From Phycisphaerales bacterium (GTDB lineage: Bacteria > Planctomycetota > Phycisphaerae > Phycisphaerales > SM1A02), in NCBI GenBank assembly GCA_018882625.1, contig VERO01000034.1, forward strand, positions 1 to 14,313: a DNA stretch of 14,313 nt. The letters run 5' to 3'. Each line of letters opens with the position of its first letter. The stretch's first letter is position 1. The notes below the pieces were generated by a model, which did no database searches, was not told the origin of the DNA, and saw nothing but the letters and a program-made list of their open reading frames with translations. This document shows positions 8,501-14,313 of this stretch, piece after piece. The translations under genes and the position numbers were made by a program.

Positions 8501-8820
8501 ACGACCGAGAGGGCCGAGGCCGGCGCAAGAACCGCCGCGGCGGGCGCAACAGGCGCGGACGCCGGGATGCCGAAGGCGGCGAGCGGGAGACCGGCGGAGC
8601 GCACTCCGACACAAGGCCGGCCGCCCAAGAGGCCTCGGACTCGGCACGCCCCGCGGAGCAGCCGGCAGCCTCGCAGGCTGAGCCTGCCGCAGCAGCTGAG
8701 CCTGCCGCAGCAGCTGAGCCAGCGCCGGCTCCGAAGCCGCGACGCCGGTCGCTCTACTCGGCCGTGCTGCGCAAGCTCTCCCCTGCGGAGCGCTCGAAGG
8801 TCAAGGGCCGGCCTGAGTGA
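5581..8820 (+). CDS. rne: Ribonuclease E/G family endoribonuclease with long acidic N-terminal and basic C-terminal extensions
   Basis: This 1079-residue endonuclease is expected to start mRNA decay and rRNA/tRNA processing. Residues 1-190 are an acidic low-complexity region rich in Asp, Glu, Gly and Ala. The S1-bearing catalytic core begins near 195 (KLVMLVNDVPGEECRIAIVD), with VANVEPAIQAAFVDFG and NGFLHVSDLHP. The metal-binding aspartates are Asp506 (AIDVNSGRS) and Asp549 (ILDLIDM). The zinc-link cysteines are Cys607 and Cys610 (CAHCSGSG). The core ends near 700. The tail (706-1079) has arginine-rich blocks (such as RKRRRRRK and GGKRKRRRRGRGRR), a short hydrophobic helical patch (about 853-917) and an Ala/Pro-rich stretch. 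ATG 5581 is chosen although AGGA is only two bases before it; an earlier in-frame GTG at 5467 would translate the leader hairpins. It is first in the rne-dxr-rseP-SDR cluster, and its stop overlaps the dxr start. Confidence 0.93.
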   Translation: MHVSDNQDNSLTGGQQDGFGEGGRRDEGRGPGQSEGEGGDHAAAHEGGAPWADDGDGAALPPDLEPVLGGIDEPREAFDPDEARGITLEGVREPLPADPSFDPDTLPEREPLPEVEAEAWADGDGSGAEGAAGEGHDGAAAEDTEAEAEDEEPEEEHGGADAESRGARKAARGRRSRGATIDPATRGAKPTVRRKLVMLVNDVPGEECRIAIVDEHGRLDTYFAERETTATNVGNIYKARVANVEPAIQAAFVDFGTGNNGFLHVSDLHPKYFPGKERTERVGRKIPRRERPAIQEALRRGQEIVVQVIKEGIGTKGPTVSSYLSVPGRLLVMMPDMDRVGVSRKLDDEDQRREMRAILDSLELPAGCGFILRTAGFDATKSELQRDAAYLTRLWNAMKRRSERTGGPCALYTESDLMVRTLRDYADSSIDAIIVDSPGAFERAKLFLEIVAPRAATKVHYWDRAVPLFYAYDVERQIEEIHARQVPLRSGGALVFDQAEALVAIDVNSGRSRSAKDSETNAYQTNCEAVDEIARQLRLRDLGGLIILDLIDMRSPKHRRDIEQRMADALRRDRAKTTFLPIGDFGMMEMTRQRMRPSLRKTHFSDCAHCSGSGEIRMPDAVAADVIRRATLLFTFDRVRRVEVVCSTKIATEMLSSKRRMLHDLEERTGKRVDVRISEAFAPDRVDLYAYDERNADIDISRMPTFEPPPASRLPVELPPEAEQDLSPEDIAVRKRRRRRKAQPADATAIALSGGFDDLPDIDASERPLREELAAAGERRAERAAREREEDRGEDEDRGSRRGRKRRRGQREEAAAERTAEPVPSRDQGSDRGSRDDRGGKRKRRRRGRGRRLPSDIASMAAEQSAYETSVVAAAVGMSADALIEDLRGAIDPELAALLLPGTLMLPPELIAVAAQRHAPPETDDESGDESDGAEPGAAESGVSDASGAGADGAEGDGSGDSGAGDDAREDARDDREGRGRRKNRRGGRNRRGRRDAEGGERETGGAHSDTRPAAQEASDSARPAEQPAASQAEPAAAAEPAAAAEPAPAPKPRRRSLYSAVLRKLSPAERSKVKGRPE
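8678..8720 (+). repeat. 18-bp tandem repeat inside rne
   Basis: The unit CTGAGCCTGCCGCAGCAG occurs twice in perfect tandem (8678-8695, 8696-8713) followed by a 7-base partial copy. It encodes repeated AEPAAA in the Ala/Pro-rich linker near the C-terminus of RNase E. Copy number could vary by slippage without breaking the frame. Confidence 0.85.
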
Positions 8821-10016
8821 TGCCCACTCCTCGCGCGAGCGATGAGCGGCGGCTGTGGATCCTCGGATCCACAGGATCGATCGGCGAGAGCGCGATCGAT
8901 GTCATCACGCACCTGGATCCGGCGGCAGGAGTGCGGTACCGCGTCGCGGGACTCGCCGCAGGCCGCAACGGAGGCCGTCTGGCCGAGCAGGCGCGCGCGC
9001 TCGGCGCGCCGGTCGTTGCCGTCGCCGACGCTGATGCTGCAGAGGATCTTCGCCGCGAGCTGCCCAGCGGCACCACGCTGCTGTGCGGCGCAGACGCCGC
9101 CCAGCAGATGATCGAGTCGCATGCGCAGCGCGGTGACATGGTGCTCGCCGCGATGGTGGGCGCCGCCGGCATCGCGCCGGTGATGGCCGCAATCGGGCGC
9201 GGATGCGACATCGCGCTCGCCAACAAGGAAACGCTCGTCGCTGCGGGCGCGATCGTGATGTCCGCGGCCGATCGCGCGGGAGTGCAGCTCCTGGCCGTCG
9301 ACAGCGAGCACAGCGCCGTGGCGCAGTGCATGCGTTCTGGCCAAGGCGAGCGAGAGGTCGCGCGCGTCGTGCTGACCGCAAGCGGCGGTCCCTTCCGCAC
9401 CGCCACCCGCGAGCAGATCATGTCCGCCACGGTGGAGCAGGCCCTGCGCCATCCCACCTGGTCGATGGGCCGCAAGATCTCCATCGACAGCGCCACCATG
9501 ATGAACAAGGCACTCGAGGTGGTCGAGGCGCACTGGCTGTTCGGGCTCGACGCGGACCGCATCGATGCCATCGTCCACCCGCAGTCGATCGTGCACTCCT
9601 TCGTCGAGTTCACCGATGGCAGCGTCATCGCGCAGCTCTCCCCTCCCGACATGCGGCTGCCGATCCAGTACGCGCTCACCGCACCCGCACGCGCACCAGG
9701 CCGCGCCACGCGCATGGACTGGCGCACGCTTGGCTCGCTCGCGTTCGAACCGGTGGATCACGACCGCTTTCCGGCCATCAGCCTCGCGTGGCGCGCGATC
9801 CGCGCAGGCGGCACCGCAGGCGCCGTGCTTAACGCCGCCAATGAGGCCGCGGTCGACGCCTTCTGCGCGGGACACCTGCGCTTCGGCGAGATCGCCGAGG
9901 TCGTTGCGGCTGCGCTCGACTCGATCACGCCCACTCCCGTGCGCTCGCTCGCCGACGTCTACTCCGCCGATGCCGCCGCGCGCGCATTCGTCGCAGGCCG
10001 CCTTGCGCCAGCCTGA
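8820..10016 (+). CDS. dxr: 1-deoxy-D-xylulose 5-phosphate reductoisomerase
   Basis: This 398-residue enzyme converts DXP to 2-C-methyl-D-erythritol 4-phosphate with NADPH, the committed step of the MEP isoprenoid pathway, in the cytoplasm. The NADPH loop is LGSTGSIG (15-22). ALANKETLVAAG follows. The metal ligands are Asp161 and Glu163 (VDSEHSAV) and Glu233 in SIDSATMMNKALEVVE. The flexible-loop and substrate region IVHPQSIVHSFVEFTDGS, then MRLPIQYAL and LNAANEAAVDAF, complete the family pattern. Length is normal. ATG 8820 shares one base with the rne stop (UGAUG), a coupling arrangement; a GTG one codon earlier is possible but less likely. rseP follows after 23 nt, as often seen for dxr. Confidence 0.97.
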   Translation: MPTPRASDERRLWILGSTGSIGESAIDVITHLDPAAGVRYRVAGLAAGRNGGRLAEQARALGAPVVAVADADAAEDLRRELPSGTTLLCGADAAQQMIESHAQRGDMVLAAMVGAAGIAPVMAAIGRGCDIALANKETLVAAGAIVMSAADRAGVQLLAVDSEHSAVAQCMRSGQGEREVARVVLTASGGPFRTATREQIMSATVEQALRHPTWSMGRKISIDSATMMNKALEVVEAHWLFGLDADRIDAIVHPQSIVHSFVEFTDGSVIAQLSPPDMRLPIQYALTAPARAPGRATRMDWRTLGSLAFEPVDHDRFPAISLAWRAIRAGGTAGAVLNAANEAAVDAFCAGHLRFGEIAEVVAAALDSITPTPVRSLADVYSADAAARAFVAGRLAPA

Positions 10017-10027
10017 CTGCGCCTGAC

Positions 10028-10033
10028 TACCCT
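10028..10033 (+). promoter_or_regulatory. Candidate -10 box for a leaderless rseP transcript
   Basis: TACCCT is followed by six bases and then the rseP ATG, in the short dxr-rseP gap where no ribosome site is visible. TTGCGC at 10003-10008 could be a -35 but the 19-nt spacing is long. It may equally be chance and rseP may simply be read from the operon message. Confidence 0.3.
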
Positions 10034-10039
10034 TGAACC

Positions 10040-12172
10040 ATGGGACTGCTCGGCGATGGCGCCATCCTCCTGCTTGTCGTCGCCGGCTTCGGCCTCCTGA
10101 TCGCGATCCACGAGCTTGGCCACTTTGCCGCCGCGAAGTGGGCAGGCATCCGGGTGCATGACTTCGCCGTGGGCATGGGCCCTGCGGTCCTCGCGTGGCG
10201 GCGCGGGATTGGCCTTCGCTTCGGTTCGACTGCGCCGGACGTGCGCACGCGCATCGGCAAGGCTCCGTGGGACGCCACCGAGGCGGAACTCGGGAAGGCC
10301 GGGATCGGCGAGACCGAGTACGCGCTGCGCGCACTGCCGCTCGGCGGATTCGTGCGCATGCTCGGACAGGATGACCTCGACCCCAACGCCACGAGCACGG
10401 ATCCGCGCGCCTACAACCGGTGCCCGATCGGCAAGCGGATGGTCGTGGTGTCCGGCGGCGTCGCCGCGAACATCGCCATCGCGCTGGTGTTCTTCATCGT
10501 CGCGTTCATGGCAGGCGTCTTCTTTGAGGCGCCCATCGTGGGCGCCGTGGCGCCAGGCAGCCCCGCCGCGGAGGCAGGTCTCGAGCCGGGTGACCGCATC
10601 GTGTCGATCGACGGCGGCAACGTCAGCACCTTCGCCGACATCCAGATCGCGGGCGCCATGAGCAGGCCCGGACACCCGCTGACGATCGTCGCGGAACGCC
10701 AGGTCGACGGATCGCCCCGCCAGGTCACGGTCACGGTGGAACCGCGCGCAGACCCGCAGATGGGCATGCGCATGATGGGGATCGCACCCGCCACGAGCAC
10801 CACGCTCCTGAACGAGCCCGATGCGCTGCCGTTTGTCATCTCCGCCATGAGGCGCGCAGGATTCTGGGCTGGCGCAGCTGCGCCCACGCCCCAGCAGTTC
10901 GCCAGCGACGTGCTGGCGGTTCGGCTGGTGGACGTGGCTGGGAGGCCCGCGCGCACGCAGGACGACCTCCAGGCCGCGATGGCCGCATCTGGAGGCTCGC
11001 CGGTCGCGAGCACCTGGGAATTCCTCGAGCGCAGCGGTCCGCGGAACGTGGATGTCATGCTCCGGCCGGTGCCGATGTGGCCGATCCTCATCTACGCCGA
11101 TGCGCCGCCCGATGCGCCTGCCGACTATGAGGTCGGCTTCGCAGGACTCACGCCGCTCACGCGCATCGCACGAGTGCCCCCCGATGCGCCGGCCGCAGCG
11201 GTGCTCCGTGACGGCGACGTGATCCTGCGCGTGGGCGACCTCATCGGACCACGGCAGATGGAGCTCCGGCTGACGCTGCAACGCGCGGCAGGCTCGGTGG
11301 TGCCGATGCGCGTGCTGCGCGAGGGCCGCGAGGAGAGCGTCTTGGCTCCTGTGGGCGGCGACGGGCGTCTGGGTGTGGAGATCGGGTACGCCTTCGATGT
11401 GCCGATGATCGCTCGACCCTTCGACCGCGTGCGGCTGCCCGCGCAGGATCCGGCGAAGCCCGATAGCGCGCCCCGCATCGAGGACACGGCGGCCGCACCG
11501 CTCGACCTCCTGCCTCTGACGCGCATCGACTCCATCGGCGGGCGTGCGGTGACCGACTGGGACTCGATGTTCGCGGCATTCCGCGACGCCGCTCGCGGCG
11601 ACGGCGCCGTCGAGGTGCCGCTCACGTGGACACTGCCCACCGCAGGCGCGCAACCCTCGTCGGGCACGCTCAAGCTCGGCGCATCCGATGCACGCGAGAT
11701 CTCCCGCGCCACATGGACCTGCGCGATCCCGCCGAGCCTCTTCGCGCCGCTCCAGACAGTGCTGTCCGCCGGAGGCGATCCGCTGCGCGCCATCACGATG
11801 GGCTTCCGCGAGACGCACAAGCTGGTGATGCTGACCTACCTCACGATCGACCGCCTCTTCCGCGGCACGGTGGGCGTCGAGCAGCTGCGCGGGCCCGTCG
11901 GCATCGTGCACATCGGCACGCGCGTGGCCGACCGCGGCATCACCTACATGATCTTCTTCCTCGCCATGATCAGCGTGAACCTCGCGGTGCTGAACTTCCT
12001 GCCGCTGCCGATCGCCGACGGCGGCCTGATGGTGTTCCTGCTCTACGAGAAGTTCCGCGGCAAGCCGCCATCGCCGGGATTCCAGAGCGCCGCGACGCTC
12101 GCCGGACTGGCGCTCGTCGGTCTCCTCTTCGCGGTCACGTTCTACAACGACATCATGAGGCTTATCCGATGA
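10040..12172 (+). CDS. rseP: RseP-type site-2 intramembrane zinc metalloprotease with expanded PDZ region
   Basis: This M50 protease in the inner membrane cuts transmembrane anti-sigma factors or signal peptides. The first membrane helix carries the zinc motif HELGH (24-28). PLGGFVRML (100-108) and a second hydrophobic helix (about 135-160, GGVAANIAIALVFFIVAFMAG, with Asn144) follow. The third zinc ligand is Asp660 in NFLPLPIADGG, then a last membrane helix near the C-terminus. At 710 residues it is far longer than E. coli RseP (about 450). The periplasmic part holds a clear PDZ at about 165-235, a clear PDZ at about 370-440, and two weaker PDZ-like segments near 290-345 and 490-550. An extra ~30-residue stretch separates the HExxH helix from PLGGF. 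There is no ribosome site before ATG 10040. The stop overlaps the next start (AUGA). Confidence 0.92.
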   Translation: MGLLGDGAILLLVVAGFGLLIAIHELGHFAAAKWAGIRVHDFAVGMGPAVLAWRRGIGLRFGSTAPDVRTRIGKAPWDATEAELGKAGIGETEYALRALPLGGFVRMLGQDDLDPNATSTDPRAYNRCPIGKRMVVVSGGVAANIAIALVFFIVAFMAGVFFEAPIVGAVAPGSPAAEAGLEPGDRIVSIDGGNVSTFADIQIAGAMSRPGHPLTIVAERQVDGSPRQVTVTVEPRADPQMGMRMMGIAPATSTTLLNEPDALPFVISAMRRAGFWAGAAAPTPQQFASDVLAVRLVDVAGRPARTQDDLQAAMAASGGSPVASTWEFLERSGPRNVDVMLRPVPMWPILIYADAPPDAPADYEVGFAGLTPLTRIARVPPDAPAAAVLRDGDVILRVGDLIGPRQMELRLTLQRAAGSVVPMRVLREGREESVLAPVGGDGRLGVEIGYAFDVPMIARPFDRVRLPAQDPAKPDSAPRIEDTAAAPLDLLPLTRIDSIGGRAVTDWDSMFAAFRDAARGDGAVEVPLTWTLPTAGAQPSSGTLKLGASDAREISRATWTCAIPPSLFAPLQTVLSAGGDPLRAITMGFRETHKLVMLTYLTIDRLFRGTVGVEQLRGPVGIVHIGTRVADRGITYMIFFLAMISVNLAVLNFLPLPIADGGLMVFLLYEKFRGKPPSPGFQSAATLAGLALVGLLFAVTFYNDIMRLIR

Positions 12173-12882
12173 GCGCACCGGTCACGATTCTCACTGGCGC
12201 CGGCAGCGGCATTGGGCACGCGCTGGCGCTGATGCTCGCCGCCGAAGGGCACACGCTCCATCTCGTCGGACGCACCGCAATAAAGCTCGAGCGGACGCAG
12301 TCGGAGATCCTCGCGGCGCATCCGGGCGCGCAGGTCAGGGTGCACTGCATCGACATCTGCGACAGCGACCTCGCGACCGGGGTCGTCGACTCCGCAATCG
12401 CCAACGATGGCGGTGTCGACTGCCTCGTCAACTGCGCGGGCATCGCGCCGCTTGCCCCGATCGACAAGACCGACGAGTCCCTGCTCGAGCATGCCTTCCT
12501 GACGAACGCCTTTGCGCCCGCGTTCCTGATCGCGCGCTGCTGGCCCCACTTCGCCGAGCGGCGCGCGGGCTGCATCGTGAACATCTCGTCGATGGCCTCG
12601 CTCGACCCCTTCCCTGGCTTCTTCGCCTACGCCGCGAGCAAGGCGGCGCTCGACTCGTTCACGCGAAGCTGCCACACTGAGGGCACGCGCCGCGGGATCC
12701 GCGCCTTCTGCATCAACCCAGGTGCGGTCGAGACCCCGCTGCTGCGCAGCAATTTCCCCGAGAGGGTGCTGCCGCACGCCAGGACCCTCGAACCGGAGGC
12801 TGTCGCCCGCGTCGCCCTCGACTGCATCGCCGGCCGGCGCGAGTCCGACCGCGGCAAGGCAATCCCCCTGCCGAGCCCCTAG
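12169..12882 (+). CDS. Short-chain dehydrogenase/reductase (SDR)
   Basis: This 237-residue classical SDR is an NAD(P)-dependent oxidoreductase with a Rossmann fold. The cofactor loop is TGAGSGIG (9-16), followed by NCAG after the fourth strand. The catalytic residues are Ser141 (NISSMAS), Tyr154 and Lys158 (YAASK), then INPGAVETPL. Length is normal. The substrate cannot be told from the sequence; FabG-like fatty-acid and 3-ketoacyl reductases share all these motifs, but the closing residues (GKAIPLPSP) lack the usual C-terminal glycine-rich strand, so it is not called FabG. ATG 12169 overlaps the rseP stop by four bases, so it is very likely translated from the same message, as the last gene of the cluster. 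Confidence 0.93.
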   Translation: MSAPVTILTGAGSGIGHALALMLAAEGHTLHLVGRTAIKLERTQSEILAAHPGAQVRVHCIDICDSDLATGVVDSAIANDGGVDCLVNCAGIAPLAPIDKTDESLLEHAFLTNAFAPAFLIARCWPHFAERRAGCIVNISSMASLDPFPGFFAYAASKAALDSFTRSCHTEGTRRGIRAFCINPGAVETPLLRSNFPERVLPHARTLEPEAVARVALDCIAGRRESDRGKAIPLPSP

Positions 12883-12905
12883 CTCTGGGCACCGGAGGGG
12901 GCTTG
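12872..12905 (+). terminator. Hairpin at the end of the SDR gene, possible terminator
   Basis: CGAGCCCC (12872-12879) pairs with 12898-12905, with an inner CTC/GAG stem, over the SDR stop codon. No T-run follows, so intrinsic termination is doubtful. The remaining gap to 13090 (about 185 nt) shows no recognisable promoter, riboswitch or RNA gene. Confidence 0.3.
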
Positions 12906-13090
12906 CGCCAACCGGGGAATCCTGCGGCTTCCGAAGTCCGGTCGCGGGGCCGTTCTGACCACCATGATCCGCTGAATCGAGGGTATCCCGGTGCCTTCTG
13001 ACGCGATTTGACCCCACCGGACTGGACTGACACCCACCTACGGGGGAACATTGCGTCGGTTGGGTCCCTGTCCGGGCTCTCCCCCTACCC

Positions 13091-14313
13091 ATGAAGACCA
13101 AGAACGCCCTCTCGCTGACCGCATCCCTGGCCTTGGTTCCGGTGGTCACTGCGCTCGCTGCTGCGCACCCCCAGCAGTCGCCTGAAGGTGCCGCCGGCAT
13201 CCGCGCCGCAGGACTTGTGCCATCGACTGCCGCGTCCGATGGCGCCCTCACACGACCCTCAGGACCCGTACCGCAGCCGGTCGACGAGATCCGCGCCGCC
13301 AAGGACAGGTTCCTGCGCATGATGCCCGGAGCCATGCTCTCCGAGCGCGCAGGACGCATCACACGCGTCTTCGGCATTCCGCTCGCGACTGGCCGCAACG
13401 CCACGGACAGCGCGCAGCGCTTCGTGCGCGAGCACGTGCGCATGCTCGGCGCGCGGCCCGGCGAGATCTCGACGATTGGCCCGTTCCCCGACGCGCGTCA
13501 TGTGCAGCCTGCAGGATGGGACCCTGCGCTCGAGACCTTCCGGTTCACGATCGTCGGGTTCACGCAGCAGGTCAACGGCATCCCGGTGTTCCAGACCGCA
13601 CTCAAGGCGCTCGTGCGGAACGAGCCCGGCTGGCCTGTATCGCTCGTCTCGAGCGATCTCCGCGACCTTGGAGACTTCCCTGACGCACTGGGGGCGATGA
13701 GGCTGGAGATGCCGCCTGAGTCGGTGTACGCGGGCGCTGTGCTCGGCGGTGACGCGGGCAAGTTGCAGCCGCAGGACGCGTCGCTCGTGATCTTCGCTGG
13801 GTCGGACGAGGTCCCGCATCCGCCGACGCTGGCAGTGCGGTTCGTCGTCGAGCAGGGCGCGCCTGGCGATGCGGCCTACTCGAAGGTGCTCCATGTGACT
13901 GATGCCGCAGACGGCACGCCGCTCTTCCAGGAGAGCCTGATCTGCCATCTCGGCACCGGCGGGTCCTGCGGCGTGCGGGCCAATGCGACTCAGGGATTCG
14001 TGGCTGACGTGTGCGCACCCGGGGTCAGCCAGCCCATGCCGTACGCCCTGCTCGAGTGGTCGGGTCCGGCCAGCGGCAGCGGCTTCGCGGATGTGGCCGG
14101 TCTCTTCACGATCCCCTACTCGGGCACGCAGCCGCTCTCGGTCACGTCGCGCCTGGCCGGGCGCTTCTTCACGGTCGCCGATTCGGGCGGCACGCCTGTC
14201 TCGTCGGTGAGCGCCAGCGCACCGGCCGGCTCGAGCCAGACCCTGCTCCACAACCCCGCGAACGACTCCGAGCTCGTGCGCGCGCAGGTCAATGCCTACC
14301 TGCACTCCAACAT
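13091..14313 (+). CDS. Secreted FTP-domain (thermolysin/fungalysin-type) metallopeptidase, N-terminal part (runs off right edge)
   Basis: The visible 407 residues begin with a signal peptide (MKTK, then a hydrophobic run to about residue 24, ALAAAHP), so the protein is exported. Residues about 80-185 resemble the fungalysin/thermolysin propeptide (FTP) domain, including FRFTIVGFTQQVNGIPVF, the segment that masks the peptidase active site. After about 300 comes a Gly/Ser/Thr-rich beta-sandwich-like stretch (GFADVAGLFTIPYSGTQPLS), similar to carboxypeptidase-regulatory-type inserts. The last residues, LVRAQVNAYLHSN, look like the start of the peptidase domain. The zinc motif HExxH is not reached, so activity cannot be judged. 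Three cysteines (in ICHLG, SCGV, VCAPG) lie near 280-315. No ribosome site is seen before ATG 13091; the preceding bases are pyrimidine-rich. It seems to be transcribed apart from the rne cluster, 208 nt after it. Confidence 0.75.
   Translation, partial: MKTKNALSLTASLALVPVVTALAAAHPQQSPEGAAGIRAAGLVPSTAASDGALTRPSGPVPQPVDEIRAAKDRFLRMMPGAMLSERAGRITRVFGIPLATGRNATDSAQRFVREHVRMLGARPGEISTIGPFPDARHVQPAGWDPALETFRFTIVGFTQQVNGIPVFQTALKALVRNEPGWPVSLVSSDLRDLGDFPDALGAMRLEMPPESVYAGAVLGGDAGKLQPQDASLVIFAGSDEVPHPPTLAVRFVVEQGAPGDAAYSKVLHVTDAADGTPLFQESLICHLGTGGSCGVRANATQGFVADVCAPGVSQPMPYALLEWSGPASGSGFADVAGLFTIPYSGTQPLSVTSRLAGRFFTVADSGGTPVSSVSASAPAGSSQTLLHNPANDSELVRAQVNAYLHSN

Noticed and set aside
9959..12178. 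739-codon open frame antisense to rseP
   Set aside because: No recognisable motif; the plus strand encodes HELGH and PDZ segments.
12906..13090. Riboswitch or small RNA before the peptidase gene
   Set aside because: Some local pairing, but no match to riboswitch classes I know and no terminator.

Overview
The window is GC-rich (close to 70% by eye) bacterial chromosome with no phage, IS, tRNA, rRNA or CRISPR signal. The gene content suggests a planctomycete, probably of the class Phycisphaerae. The clues are an RNase E/G with long low-complexity flanks, a multi-PDZ RseP, and a secreted FTP-domain metallopeptidase with an inserted beta-sandwich. That placement is inference from protein style, not from a marker gene.

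Layout. Positions 1-314 (minus) hold the 5' part of an inositol-monophosphatase/3'(2'),5'-bisphosphate nucleotidase family gene that runs off the left edge. It is divergent from dnaK (460-2373, plus), which has a textbook sigma-54 (-24/-12) promoter directly in front of it and a strong intrinsic terminator behind it. Next comes a minus-strand two-gene module (3328 down to 2461): a 77-residue protein overlapping a 248-residue nucleotidyltransferase-fold protein. This module is bracketed by two near-identical copies of the dnaK terminator, which looks like the footprint of a cassette placed between dnaK and ptsI. ptsI (3565-5322) encodes PTS enzyme I with no HPr gene nearby.

A 258-nt leader with two strong inverted repeats precedes an apparent operon of four tightly packed genes: rne (5581-8820), dxr (UGAUG overlap), rseP (23-nt gap) and a short-chain dehydrogenase (AUGA overlap), ending at 12882. 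The operon joins RNA decay, the MEP isoprenoid pathway and intramembrane proteolysis. The dxr-rseP adjacency is common in bacteria; having rne directly in front of it is less usual. From 13091 to the right edge is the N-terminal part of a secreted FTP/thermolysin-type metallopeptidase.

Most notable: the sigma-54 promoter on dnaK with a candidate enhancer site upstream; the duplicated terminator around the nucleotidyltransferase pair; the nucleotidyltransferase itself, whose pol-beta motif reads D-I-A rather than D-x-D/E; the palindrome plus hairpin leader of rne; and an RseP with about four PDZ-like segments. Gaps between genes are all under 300 nt and are described under their features.
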